Positions 8,863-17,838 of a DNA stretch of 58,216 nucleotides are shown here, in pieces. Position 1 is the first letter of the stretch, and every line of letters begins with the position of its first letter. The stretch lies in the NCBI GenBank assembly GCA_023135165.1, contig JAGLTS010000042.1, positions 1 to 58,216 on the forward strand, written 5' to 3'. The position numbers and the translations under genes were made by a program. Source of the stretch: Phycisphaerales bacterium. GTDB lineage: Bacteria; Planctomycetota; Phycisphaerae; Phycisphaerales; JAGLTS01. Below the pieces are notes generated by a model. It searched no databases. It was given only the letters and a program-made list of their open reading frames with translations, and was not told the DNA's origin.

Positions 8863-10548
8863 CTACAGCTTCCCTTCGACGATCTGGAGAATCTCCTTCT
8901 CCAGCGTCTGCGCCTGCTCCTGAACCGCTGCGCCGCGCGCGAGGATGTCCGCTGCCCAGGCTTTGTCCTCCAGGTCCGCTGAGTTGATCTTCACATTCAG
9001 GTACGCGCCCATGACCGCTGTTCTGGCGCACAGCGCGCCGACGCCCGCATCCGATACGGAGTTGGGGTTGCCGATTTGGGCCATCGCTTTGACGACTTCC
9101 ATCGACGCGAGCGACTGTTCCATCACGCGGAATGGGATCTCGATCGCCGCCTTGGTCGCATCCTGAATCGCCGCCTGGCGCGCCGCCTTCTCTGCATCGC
9201 TGCCTTTGGGCAAGCCGAACGCCGCCATGATCATGTTGAAGGCATCGGTGTCCTCATCAATCAGCCGAAGCAACTCGTCGTGGATCTTCTTGCCCTTCAC
9301 CGCCCAATCGGAGAACTCCTGCCAGCGAGCATCCCAGCCGCGCTTGTGCGATGAGAGGTTGGCGACCATCGTGGCGAGCGCCGCGCCCATCGCACCGGCG
9401 GCTGCGGCGATCGACCCGCCGCCCGGAGCAGGCGACTCCGACGCCGTCTCCCACACGAATTCGCTGAGCGTCAGGTCCACGAGCTTGTTCCGCGTCTTGT
9501 CCGCGATCGCGTACTCGATGATCTTCTCTTCAGGCTTGAACGGGTACAGCTCATCAAGCCCCATTGACTTGACCGCGATCTTGATGAGTTCCTTGTCTGA
9601 CACGCCGAGCGAGCGATTCTGCTTGCGCAGGAAGTACCGCCCGGCATCGAGGACCGCGTTGAGCGGCATCAGGCCGACCAGCTCCGACCCGGAGACGCGC
9701 ACGCCGCGATCGTGCGCCTTCTTGCACACTTCGTCAAAGGCGACATGTACCGGCGTGACGCTGATGTTCGTGAGGTTCATGGATATTTGCGCGACGCCGT
9801 ACTCCTCGATGAACCAGCCGATGCCCTTCACGCATTTGAGCGAGCCGGGGATCATGACGGGTTTGCCGTTCTCATCCTTGACGATCTTCCCGGTGACCGG
9901 GTCGCCTTCGCGTTTGGTTCGACCTCGCTCGCGCACGTCAAACGCAATGGCGTTGGCGCGCCGGGTCGATGTCGTGTTCAGGTTGATGTTGTAGGCGACG
10001 AGGAAGTCGCGCGCCCCGACCGCGGTCGCGCCGGACTTGGGGTTGAACTCAGCAGGTCCGAAGTCGGGCTTCCATTGCGGCATGGCGAGCCGGTCCTTCA
10101 GCGCTTCGTATTCGCCCTTGCGGACGACGGCGAGATTGCGTCGCTCTTCGGTGAGCGCCGCGTTTTCATAGCAGAAGACCGTGATGCCCATCTCTTCGCC
10201 CAGGCGCTTGGCGAGCTTGCGCGCGTATTCGACGGTTTCCTCCATCGTGATGTTCGAGACGGGGACGAGCGGGCAGACATCGGTCGCGCCGAAACGCGGA
10301 TGCGCGCCGTGGTGCTTGCTCATATCGATCAGTTCCGCAGCTTTCCGCACCGCCTTGACCGCGGCGTCGAGCACCGCATCAGGCGTGCCGACAAGCGTCA
10401 CGACCGTTCGATTCGTCGCCTTGCCGGGATCGACATCCAGGAGCGTGACGCCCTCGGAGTTTTCGATCTCGTCGGTGATCTGCTTGATGATGGACTCGTC
10501 GTTTCCCTCGCTGAAGTTGGGGACGCATTCGATGAGCTGGGTGGCCAT
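8863..10548 (-). CDS. ftcD: Glutamate formimidoyltransferase / formimino-THF cyclodeaminase fusion
   Basis: 561 residues, close to the roughly 540 of the vertebrate fused enzyme. The N-terminal transferase part (about 1-330) has ECVPNFSEG at the start and the catalytic histidine region HHGAHPRFGATDVCPLVPV near residue 83. The C-terminal cyclodeaminase (about 358-555) has SPAPGGGSIAAAAGAMGAA and NPNSVSDAGVGA. The enzyme moves a formimino group from formiminoglutamate to THF and then forms methenyl-THF with release of ammonia, the last step of one route of histidine degradation. FolD, encoded just downstream, uses the product. No hut genes are in the window. Confidence 0.95.
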   Translation of the reverse strand: MATQLIECVPNFSEGNDESIIKQITDEIENSEGVTLLDVDPGKATNRTVVTLVGTPDAVLDAAVKAVRKAAELIDMSKHHGAHPRFGATDVCPLVPVSNITMEETVEYARKLAKRLGEEMGITVFCYENAALTEERRNLAVVRKGEYEALKDRLAMPQWKPDFGPAEFNPKSGATAVGARDFLVAYNINLNTTSTRRANAIAFDVRERGRTKREGDPVTGKIVKDENGKPVMIPGSLKCVKGIGWFIEEYGVAQISMNLTNISVTPVHVAFDEVCKKAHDRGVRVSGSELVGLMPLNAVLDAGRYFLRKQNRSLGVSDKELIKIAVKSMGLDELYPFKPEEKIIEYAIADKTRNKLVDLTLSEFVWETASESPAPGGGSIAAAAGAMGAALATMVANLSSHKRGWDARWQEFSDWAVKGKKIHDELLRLIDEDTDAFNMIMAAFGLPKGSDAEKAARQAAIQDATKAAIEIPFRVMEQSLASMEVVKAMAQIGNPNSVSDAGVGALCARTAVMGAYLNVKINSADLEDKAWAADILARGAAVQEQAQTLEKEILQIVEGKL

Positions 10549-10638
10549 GGGGTTCCTCGCTAAGGCACGCAGGCGGGGGTGGTTTCAGAAAGCGGCGATT
10601 GTAGACAAAATCGGGTGGATCGCAGGATCACAGGGCAA

Positions 10639-10763
10639 TCGCAAAGTCATCCTGTGGGCGGCGTGAGCGGGTCATCGCGGTCCCAGCCGGCTTTGAGGCG
10701 CTTGCCTTCGTCGCCGCACGTGGATGCGGCCCCCCCGTTTCAACAGATTGAAGGCCATGCGGC
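10639..10763 (+). repeat. Direct repeat A, left copy
   Basis: 125 bases, about 90 percent identical by eye to 12143-12266 and in the same orientation. Shared blocks include GTCATCCTGTGG, GCGTGAGCGGGTCATCG, a GGATGCGGCCCCCCCG stretch and TTTCAACAGATTGAAGG. With the right copy it brackets the patatin gene. The remainder of the 10549-11046 interval has no supported gene. Confidence 0.85.
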
Positions 10764-11002
10764 TGGTAACCCGCGAGACTTTCCCTGGAGTGGCGATGCT
10801 CCTCGGGAAGCCTCAAGACGCTGGCAACATCGACCGCTCGCCTCCAGGTGGCCGGGCGGTTTTCGTGCGCCGTGACAGTTTTCTCTGGCCAGCTGGACGT
10901 TTTCCGGTACAAGATAGACATGCGAATGGCTCAAAGACCATTTGGCAATGTGACGAACTCCGTCGCGCAAGGCAGAGCGACATGCCCATCGGTCGCCAAA
11001 AC

Positions 11003-11020
11003 AACGGTATCCGACACCGT
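11003..11020 (+). repeat. Inverted repeat, left end of patatin segment
   Basis: AACGGTATCCGACACCGT. The reverse complement of 12043-12062 contains the same 18 bases, so the pair forms an inverted repeat around the patatin gene. A second half-site, ACCGTATCCGAC, overlaps just downstream. Confidence 0.8.
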
Positions 11021-11046
11021 ATCCGACCCCAACGAGGAGATGTCCT

Positions 11047-12009
11047 TTGTGCTCGGTGAACACGAGACTTAAGTCGGCCAAGAAAGTCGGCCTTGCCCTG
11101 GGCAGCGGTTCCGCGCGCGGCTGGGCCCATATCGGAGTGATTCGGGCCCTTGCTGAAGCAGGGATCCGCATACACTGCGTGGCTGGCGCGAGCATCGGGG
11201 CCGTGGTCGGGGCCGTTTTCGCATCGGGTAAGCTCGATGCGTTTGAAGAAGTCGTGATCGGGTTCGACTGGAAGCAGGTTGCCCGTTTCTTCGATGTCGT
11301 CTTTCCCAAATCGGGCCTCATCGACGGCAAGAAGGTAGCTGATTTCGTTCGTGGCCACGTACGGGGAGAGAACATCGAAGACTTGCCCATCCCCTTCAGA
11401 GCTGTAGCGACCGACTTGACCACGGGGCGTGAAGTCATCATTCAGGACGGCGACCTCATCGAGGCGATTCGCGCCAGCATTTCTGTCCCTGGCATCTTCA
11501 CGCCGGTCCGAAGGGAGGGGAGCATCTTGGCCGATGGCGGGCTGGTTAACCCCGTTCCCGTGACCGTCGCGAGGGAAATGGGGGCGGACTTCGTCATCGC
11601 AGTCGACCTCAACCACGACATCGTCGCAACGAAGGCGATCAAGCTTTTGACGGCCAATTCACACGATGCTGCTCCTGGCGGAGGCTTGTCGCGCGGTTTG
11701 GGGAAAACGAGCAGAATCGTGGAGACTCTGAACAAGGCCGTGGGGGCTCTTGAACTCCGCGCTCTCTTGCAGCTCGGCGCATGGACGGCCAAGGAGCCAT
11801 TGCCGAACATCTTTGAGGTGCTGGGCGCCTCGATCAACATCATGGAAAGCCAGATCACGGCGACCAAGTTGAAGGCCGACCCACCCGATCTTCTCATTCA
11901 GCCGAAGCTGGGGCACATGCGGTTCCTGGAATTCAGCCGTGCCCCGGAAGGGATCGCCGAAGGGTATCGGGCGACAAACGCCCGCCTCCACTCGCTCAAG
12001 CGTCGCTGA
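11047..12009 (+). CDS. Patatin-like phospholipase (RssA/NTE type)
   Basis: 320 residues. The start is a TTG at 11047 with GAGGAG at 11034-11039 seven bases before it; a GTG at 11056 is the alternative. The patatin fold is clear: a GSGSARGWAHIGV oxyanion loop near residue 18, the nucleophile elbow GASIG (Ser near 49) and the catalytic Asp in the DGG motif near 165. These enzymes hydrolyse membrane phospholipids or lysophospholipids with a Ser-Asp dyad. About 50 residues after the DGG are a Gly-rich insertion (GGGLSRGLGKTS). The gene stands alone on the plus strand, bracketed by an 18-base inverted repeat and outside that by a 125-base direct repeat. Confidence 0.92.
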   Translation: MCSVNTRLKSAKKVGLALGSGSARGWAHIGVIRALAEAGIRIHCVAGASIGAVVGAVFASGKLDAFEEVVIGFDWKQVARFFDVVFPKSGLIDGKKVADFVRGHVRGENIEDLPIPFRAVATDLTTGREVIIQDGDLIEAIRASISVPGIFTPVRREGSILADGGLVNPVPVTVAREMGADFVIAVDLNHDIVATKAIKLLTANSHDAAPGGGLSRGLGKTSRIVETLNKAVGALELRALLQLGAWTAKEPLPNIFEVLGASINIMESQITATKLKADPPDLLIQPKLGHMRFLEFSRAPEGIAEGYRATNARLHSLKRR

Positions 12010-12042
12010 CCGCCGGCTGGAACTGGTGCGGGACAAGGAAAG

Positions 12043-12062
12043 AAACGGTGTCGGATACCGTT
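12043..12062 (-). repeat. Inverted repeat, right end of patatin segment
   Basis: AAACGGTGTCGGATACCGTT, the inverted partner of 11003-11020. It starts 34 bases after the patatin stop. No target-site duplication could be recognised next to either end. Confidence 0.8.
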
Positions 12063-12142
12063 AATGCGTGTTCTTGGAGGCGAGCAGAGCGTACACCATC
12101 GCGGGCGGGAGGCATAGCAGGCCGGCCCAGGGTGCGGGGCAC

Positions 12143-12266
12143 TCGCAGAGTCATCCTGTGGCAGCGTGAGCGGGTCATCGGGGTCCCAGCCGGCCTTGAG
12201 GCGTTTGCCTTCGTTGCCGCGCGTGGATGCGGCCCCCCCGTTTCAACAGATTGAAGGCCATGCGGC
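12143..12266 (+). repeat. Direct repeat A, right copy
   Basis: 124 bases matching 10639-10763 with scattered substitutions and one short indel. The two copies are separated by about 1.4 kb that holds the patatin gene. A perfect palindrome (12292-12339) follows 25 bases later. Confidence 0.85.
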
Positions 12267-12291
12267 GGAGCCGACAAAAGACGAGCCCCCA

Positions 12292-12339
12292 AAACAGTGT
12301 CGGATACCGTTTCTCAGAAAACGGTATCCGACACTGTTT
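12292..12339. repeat. Perfect 21-bp palindrome with 6-base loop
   Basis: The arms at 12292-12312 and 12319-12339 are exact reverse complements around CTCAGA. Each arm contains the AACGGTATCCGACAC core also found at the two ends of the patatin segment. This is a REP- or MITE-like element. It has no T-run, so I do not call it a terminator. Confidence 0.85.
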
Positions 12340-12429
12340 CTCTGGCCTGTCGGAACAACGGGGTACGCCGGGCAATGGCGGGCGTCCGGAGGGCCTGGGA
12401 TGCCTGCGGATGGCCGAGCCATGCGGGTG

Positions 12430-12903
12430 TCAGGTGAGGTTGCGCATGAAGGGGGCGAGGATCTTGTCGTAGTCGAACGCCAAGCGGCTGCGGATCTGCT
12501 CGTAGACGTACCAATCACATTCGCCTTCGAAACTGCTTTGAATCCTTGCATTTTCCGGATCGATGACCTGTGCGTGGTAGATGACATCGACGCAGGCGAT
12601 GCCGGGGCAGCGCGGGCCGGAGAGGTGGCCGACGAATGCGACGATTTGGACCCGCACGCCTGTCTCTTCGCGAACTTCCCTGCACACCGCGTCTTCGACG
12701 GGTTCGCGCATGCGTATGAAGCCGCCCGGCAGGCCCAGGCCGGCCCCGTCTGCACGGTTGATGAGCAGAAGCCTGCCCTTGTCGTCAACGATGATGGCGC
12801 ATGCGGCGACGGCGCTGGGCCAGTGCCCGAGCGAGATGATGCTGAGCACCCGTTGCAACGCGGACAGAAGGAAACGTAGGATCTGGAAGAGCAGCCGCTT
12901 CAT
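12430..12903 (-). CDS. Nudix hydrolase with N-terminal membrane-proximal helix
   Basis: 157 residues from the ATG at 12903; a longer start at 12954 would overlap the divergent slyX region. The Nudix box is complete (GGFIRMREPVEDAVCREVREE followed by TG), with the conserved REVREE metal-binding glutamates near residue 80. Nudix enzymes hydrolyse nucleoside diphosphates linked to another group; the substrate cannot be read from the sequence. An amphipathic or TM-like helix (about residues 3-26) precedes the domain. The gene is divergent from slyX with 49 bases between the two starts, so the promoters must overlap or be very compact. Confidence 0.88.
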   Translation of the reverse strand: MKRLLFQILRFLLSALQRVLSIISLGHWPSAVAACAIIVDDKGRLLLINRADGAGLGLPGGFIRMREPVEDAVCREVREETGVRVQIVAFVGHLSGPRCPGIACVDVIYHAQVIDPENARIQSSFEGECDWYVYEQIRSRLAFDYDKILAPFMRNLT

Positions 12904-12952
12904 GGGTGGAGCGTACCACGGGCAGCGGCAGGGAAGCAGGGAGGTCTCCAGC

Positions 12953-13156
12953 ATGGATGGGACAATCGAAGCGAGGCTGACGGCACTGGAGGAGTCGGCG
13001 AGCTTTCAGCAGCGAACGGTGGAGCAGCTCGACGAGGAGGTGAGGCGGGCGTGGAGGCAAGTCGAACTGCTCCGGCGCCGGTTGTCAGTGCTGGAAAGGC
13101 GGCTCGATACGCTTCCGGATGACCGCGCCGCGGCCGACGACGAGCCGGCGGAGTGA
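12953..13156 (+). CDS. slyX: SlyX family coiled-coil protein
   Basis: 67 residues from the ATG at 12953, with GGGAGG at about 12938-12943. The protein is one long coiled coil of the SlyX pattern: ARLTALEESASFQQRTVEQL, then EEVRRAWRQVELLRRRL and an acidic tail. SlyX is a small widespread protein of unknown biochemical role, first named from the slyD region of enterobacteria. Length and heptads fit the family (about 65-75 residues). It is divergent from the Nudix gene. Confidence 0.82.
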   Translation: MDGTIEARLTALEESASFQQRTVEQLDEEVRRAWRQVELLRRRLSVLERRLDTLPDDRAAADDEPAE

Positions 13157-13287
13157 CCGGTACCGGTAATCTCCGCAAAATCGCCTGAAACCCCTTGCGG
13201 ACACCCCCGTTGTGGTGATAATAGGGGAGTGGCGCATCCTAATAACGAGCTGACTCCCTGACGAGCGGCGCACGTGGAGATCGATCC

Positions 13288-14070
13288 ATGGTCAGTCAGG
13301 AAACTCTGAACGTTCAGCCGTTCTCACTCATAGCGAGCATTGCAGAAGAACTGTGTTCTCTGCCGGCAGTGGCGACGTTCGGTTGGATGAAACGAGCAGC
13401 GGAAATCCTCGCGCGCCTGCATCCGAGAGCGGCGACGACGATCGTCTTGGCGAGGGAGGATGGCGACCACTGGGTCGCGCCGCGCGACTTCACGGGATCG
13501 GCCGGGGCGGGTCGGTCAGCATCCTCCACGGGGATCGTTCGGGGATTGCTCGATGAGCTTCGAACCGAGCCGATCCTCAACGGACTTGGGGCGACCCGAA
13601 CGGACACACCGATCCTCGTGCGAACGAACGCTTCGGGCGACCGTGCGTGGAGGTCCAGCCGAATGATGCTGCGGGATCGGCTTCATCCGACGCGCCTGAC
13701 AATGCTCCAACCGCTGATGGACGACGGCGAAGGGCGGCGGGTTCTCCTGGCCGATCTGTCACCAGGTCGTGCCGGCGGTCGATTGAGCACAAGCACATAC
13801 CTGACGCTTGAGGCGATCATGCCGCTGCTCGCGCGACGGGTTGTGAAGGCTTTTGCCGATAGCCGGCACGTCCTTGAGCTGTCACCACGTGAGGGTGAGG
13901 TGCTTCGGATGTTGCAGCAGGGCAAGACCGTCAAGCAGATAGCGTTCAAGCTGCAGCGAAGCCCGCACACGGTGCACGATCACGTCAAGTCGCTGCACCG
14001 CAAGCTCGGTGCATGCAACCGGGGCGAGCTACTGGCCAAGACGTTCGGCCTGTTCGAGCGTGAGGACTGA
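13288..14070 (+). CDS. LuxR-type transcriptional regulator
   Basis: 260 residues. The C-terminus (about 198-258) is a LuxR/GerE helix-turn-helix: LSPREGEVLRMLQQGKTVKQ, then IAFKLQRSPHTVHDHVKSLH and RKLG. The N-terminal 190 residues look like a sensory domain of mixed alpha/beta type, possibly GAF-like, with no phosphoacceptor receiver and no autoinducer-binding signature I can identify. It is therefore a solo LuxR regulator of unknown signal. It is monocistronic, with 131 bases upstream after slyX. Confidence 0.85.
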   Translation: MVSQETLNVQPFSLIASIAEELCSLPAVATFGWMKRAAEILARLHPRAATTIVLAREDGDHWVAPRDFTGSAGAGRSASSTGIVRGLLDELRTEPILNGLGATRTDTPILVRTNASGDRAWRSSRMMLRDRLHPTRLTMLQPLMDDGEGRRVLLADLSPGRAGGRLSTSTYLTLEAIMPLLARRVVKAFADSRHVLELSPREGEVLRMLQQGKTVKQIAFKLQRSPHTVHDHVKSLHRKLGACNRGELLAKTFGLFERED

Positions 14071-14154
14071 CACCCCGCGCGGCAAGCCCGCCTTGCTGGC
14101 TCATCGTGGTTGTGGAAGTAACATCGCGGCGGAGGATGTTCGCCGCTGCGGTGC

Positions 14155-14562
14155 CTATGCGCTCTCGGCGACGCGGACGGCGTAACAACGGGCGATCTGA
14201 GCGATAAGCGTGCGCTGCTCGCCGCTGGCTTCAACGAACCGCAGTCCGACGATGTGCTTGCGCAGGCCGATGCGCTTGACCCACACGACCTCGGCTTCGA
14301 GTTCGATGCGCTGCTTTGGGCCTTGCAGTTTGACGGTGAGCGTTCGCCCCATCTTGCGAGCGCTCGCCTTGTTCGTGATCACGCGGATGCCCGAGGCTGA
14401 GAGATCCACAACCGTGCCCATATTGCAGGGCATGTCCTCGATGCGAACGCGTCCGCAGCCTCGTCGCGACTTGGCGGAATCATCCGAGCAGGCAGGCTCG
14501 TGGCGCAGGATTGGGCTGAGTTGGTCCATATGTGATGATTTCGTCCGAATCAGCATCTGCAT
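14155..14562 (-). CDS. PilZ domain protein (c-di-GMP receptor)
   Basis: 135 residues from 14562; an ATG at 14529 is equally possible. The PilZ domain shows both c-di-GMP contact motifs: RxxxR within SRRGCGRVR near residue 36 and DLSASG near residue 54. It is followed by beta strands typical of the fold (LEAEVVWVKRIG...VGLRF). Stand-alone PilZ proteins act as c-di-GMP-dependent switches for motility, adhesion or exopolysaccharide. It lies just downstream of the RND pump on the same strand, but the 54-base gap and different function make co-regulation uncertain. A second PilZ gene is at 52443-52934. Confidence 0.85.
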   Translation of the reverse strand: MQMLIRTKSSHMDQLSPILRHEPACSDDSAKSRRGCGRVRIEDMPCNMGTVVDLSASGIRVITNKASARKMGRTLTVKLQGPKQRIELEAEVVWVKRIGLRKHIVGLRFVEASGEQRTLIAQIARCYAVRVAESA

Positions 14563-14616
14563 CCGCGCAAATCATCGCGGATGAGCCTAAGTCGTGCGTT
14601 TCAGACGGCATAACTG

Positions 14617-17600
14617 TTACGAACTGCCCGATTGGTGATGCGTATCGAGCCTGCCCGTCCAGAGAAGCCGGAGCACGCGGCGAAGGTCGTGCGCCATCAC
14701 GAGCAGACAGGGAAGCAGCAAGAGCGTCAACACGGTGGCGGAGATCAGGCCGAAGCTGATGGTGATGGCCATGGGGATAAGGAACCGGGCCTGGAAGGAC
14801 TGTTCGAGCATGAGCGGGCTGAGGCCGAGCACCGTGGTGATCGTGGTCATGAGGATTGGCCGCAGGCGCGCCTGCCCCGTGGCCTGCGCCGCGAGTTTGG
14901 GCGAGACGCCTGTCCGCCGTTTCATGTTGTAGAACTCCATGAAGATGAGCGAGTCGTTGACGACGATTCCCGACAGCGCGACGAAACCGACGAGCGAAAG
15001 GAACGTCATGTTGAAGCCGAGCACGATGTGTCCCCAGATCATTCCGATCGCGGCGAACGGGACGGCGAGCATGACGAGGATCGGCTGCGTGTAGCTGGAG
15101 AAGAGCCACGCGAGAATTACATAGATCAGACCGGCTGCGGTAAGCATGCCGATGGGTAACGTCGAGAACGACTCCTGCATTTCTTCCTCTCGGCCGCGCG
15201 GTGTGATGCGGACGGCGGGATGGCGGTGTCGCAACTCTTCGATGTGCGGGGCGAGGTCGAGCAGGACTTCATCAGCGCTCACGTCAAGGGCTGCATCCAC
15301 ATCCGCGGAGATGGTGATCGCCCGGCGTCGGTCGAGCCGGCGGATCGTCGCATACGTCTCACCCTCTTCAAGCACCGCAACCTCGCTGAGCGGGACGGGA
15401 TCGCCTGTGGGCGTGAAGACATGCATGTGCTCGATCGACGAGAGGCTGCGCCGTGTGGCCTTGTCCGCCATGACGCGCACGTCGACATCTTCTTGATTGT
15501 CAGCGAACGTATGGGCTTCGATGCCGAAGATGGCGGCGCGGATTTGCGATGCGATATCAGCGGTCGTGAACCCCAGCTCGTGTGCGCCGTCGCGGAGCGT
15601 GATGCGAAGTTCCCGCTGGCCGGAGTCGGAGTCATCGCCGATGTCGAAGACACCCTCGTACGTGCGGAGCAAGTCCTTGATCTTCGCGACGACGGGTGCG
15701 AGCTGGCTGGGCTGTTCACTGCTGACGGTGAACATGATGGGAAGCCCGGTCGGCCCGCCCTGTATGCCGCTGAAGCGCAGGTTCTTGATGCCCGTAAGCG
15801 TACCGAGGCGCTGACGCATCTCGGACATGACGACGGTGCTGGTTCGCTCCCGCTGCTCCGCGGGCAGCAGTTCGAGCCAGACCTGCCCGATGTTCGTCTG
15901 GGATGTGACGCTGCTGCCGTCTGCGCTGCCTGCGATTCCGACCAAGCCGGACACGGTGACGACCTCCGGCGTCGAGCCTGCGATGGCTTCGATCCGGGAC
16001 ACCGCGTGATCGGTGACGGAGAGGGGTGTGCCGATCGGCATGGTCAGATCGACCATGACGGTTTCACTGTCGCTTGAATCGAAGAAGACGACCTTCAGCT
16101 TCCCGCCGAGGGGAAGGCTCAGCGAAGCGAGCAGTGCTGCGATGGCGATGGCGAAGGTGAGGTAGCGGTAGTGCAGGCACGACCCGAGCAGTCTGCGATA
16201 ACCGTCCGCGATCCAACCGTGGAAGACCTTGTCGCGAGCGCGCTCGATGAATGACGATTCCCGCTTTCGCGCCTTCCCGGACTCACGGCGCCTCGCCTTG
16301 GCGATGTCGATCTTTACCAAGCTGTGCCCGAGATGGCTCGGCAGGATCAGCAGTGATTCGACGAGCGAAACGAGCAGCGCGCAGGCGACGACGACGGGAA
16401 GCGCCTCGAGCATATCGCCCATGCGCCCCTGAATCAGCGCAAGCGGGAGAAACGCACAGATGGTCGTCAGCACCGTCGTCACGACAGGCCAGGCGACCTG
16501 CTGTGTTCCCTTGACAGCGGCAGTGAGCGCAGGCTCGCCCGTTTCGTGGCGCGTGACGATGTTCTCCGCCACGATGATGGCGTCATCGACGAGCAAGCCG
16601 ATCACGACGATCAGACCGAACATCGTGAGCAGGTTCAGCGTGATGTCGAGCAGATGCATAACGGCGAGCGTGCCGAGGATCGAGATGACCAGTCCGAGAC
16701 CGACCCACAGCGCGACGCGCCAGTTGAGCAGGATGACCAGTGTGAGGAACACAAGCACGCCGCCCCACAGTGCGTTGCGCTGAAGCAGGTTGAGCCGTTG
16801 CCGAATGAACCGGGCCAGATCGGTGTGGAGGACGACGTTGTCAGGATCGACCGCGGGCCGGGAAAGCCCGAGTTCGTAGGCCATCTGAACGGGTGACTGG
16901 CGTCCTGCGTGTCCGCCGTCTTGCCTGATTCGCCCCGCGAAGTACGCCTTGACCATGTCGGAGACTTCAATGACATCTTCGTCGCCGACGACGTATGCGG
17001 TCAGCGAGACGCAGGGCTGGCCGTTCACCCGCTCGAAAAAGTCCACGTCGGCGAAGCTGTCGCGGACCTGTGCGATGTCGCCGAGGCGCAGCACGTGCCC
17101 GTCGGACCCAGCCTTGATGATGATCTCTCGCACAGCCGCGGCGCGTTCTTGAGCGCCCATCGTGCGAACCGAGACGTGGCTGGTGGGGAGCCGAACGGGA
17201 CCGGCGGGTAACTCCGCCATGCCCGCGCGCACGCGCGCCGCGATGTCCGGCAAGCTGATCCGATGTTCGAGCATCGCCGCCGGGCTGACTTCGACCGAGA
17301 TTTCATCACCCCTGGTGCCGGACACAGCAACCGCGCCCATGCTCGGCAGCGTCCGTAGGTCGTCGCGCATCTGGCGGATGAGTCGCTTCATGTCGCGCTC
17401 ATCTCGGTCGCTGATCAGCGACATGCTGATGGCGGGCAGGTTGGGCTCCAACTTCTCGACGCGAATCCGGTCGGAGTTCTCGGGCAGATCCTCAAGCGCG
17501 TCGATCTCGCGTTTCACCTCATCGACGGCGTAGTCAATGCTGATGCCCTCGACGAACTCGATCCGGACGGTGGCCCCGCCCTCGGTGATGGTCGTGTTGA

Positions 17601-17838
17601 TCTCTTCAACGTCGGAAAGATCGAACACGCGATCTTCAATCTTCCTGGCGAGCGTCTCTTCGATTTCGTCGGGCGGCGCACCGGGATACGGCGCGCTGAC
17701 GATGACCTCGTTCGGCCGAACCTCGGGAAAGAACTCGCGCCGGAGCGAGAAGCCGAAGATGACGCCCGCGCCGATGATCGCGAACATGACCAGATTGGCA
17801 GCGACGGGCTTCCGCACGCCGAACGACGCCATGCTCAT
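14617..17838 (-). CDS. RND efflux transporter, inner-membrane pump
   Basis: 1073 residues, full length for an AcrB/MexB-type pump. The N-terminal TM1 (AANLVMFAIIGAGVIFGF) and two large periplasmic loops are present. The TM4 proton-relay motif GLLVDDAIIVAENI is intact, with both aspartates, and the C-terminal half repeats the pattern (LSGIVVNDSLIFMEFYNM). The pump exports drugs, lipids or metabolites in exchange for protons. It follows its adaptor gene with a 4-base ATGA overlap. No TolC-like outer-membrane channel is in the window, so it presumably uses one encoded elsewhere. The substrate is not predictable. Confidence 0.95.
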   Translation of the reverse strand: MSMASFGVRKPVAANLVMFAIIGAGVIFGFSLRREFFPEVRPNEVIVSAPYPGAPPDEIEETLARKIEDRVFDLSDVEEINTTITEGGATVRIEFVEGISIDYAVDEVKREIDALEDLPENSDRIRVEKLEPNLPAISMSLISDRDERDMKRLIRQMRDDLRTLPSMGAVAVSGTRGDEISVEVSPAAMLEHRISLPDIAARVRAGMAELPAGPVRLPTSHVSVRTMGAQERAAAVREIIIKAGSDGHVLRLGDIAQVRDSFADVDFFERVNGQPCVSLTAYVVGDEDVIEVSDMVKAYFAGRIRQDGGHAGRQSPVQMAYELGLSRPAVDPDNVVLHTDLARFIRQRLNLLQRNALWGGVLVFLTLVILLNWRVALWVGLGLVISILGTLAVMHLLDITLNLLTMFGLIVVIGLLVDDAIIVAENIVTRHETGEPALTAAVKGTQQVAWPVVTTVLTTICAFLPLALIQGRMGDMLEALPVVVACALLVSLVESLLILPSHLGHSLVKIDIAKARRRESGKARKRESSFIERARDKVFHGWIADGYRRLLGSCLHYRYLTFAIAIAALLASLSLPLGGKLKVVFFDSSDSETVMVDLTMPIGTPLSVTDHAVSRIEAIAGSTPEVVTVSGLVGIAGSADGSSVTSQTNIGQVWLELLPAEQRERTSTVVMSEMRQRLGTLTGIKNLRFSGIQGGPTGLPIMFTVSSEQPSQLAPVVAKIKDLLRTYEGVFDIGDDSDSGQRELRITLRDGAHELGFTTADIASQIRAAIFGIEAHTFADNQEDVDVRVMADKATRRSLSSIEHMHVFTPTGDPVPLSEVAVLEEGETYATIRRLDRRRAITISADVDAALDVSADEVLLDLAPHIEELRHRHPAVRITPRGREEEMQESFSTLPIGMLTAAGLIYVILAWLFSSYTQPILVMLAVPFAAIGMIWGHIVLGFNMTFLSLVGFVALSGIVVNDSLIFMEFYNMKRRTGVSPKLAAQATGQARLRPILMTTITTVLGLSPLMLEQSFQARFLIPMAITISFGLISATVLTLLLLPCLLVMAHDLRRVLRLLWTGRLDTHHQSGSS

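Noticed and set aside
12175-12375. Short coding frames within the repeats near 12.3 kb
   Set aside because: They are readings of the 125-base repeat and the palindrome in different frames and have no independent support.
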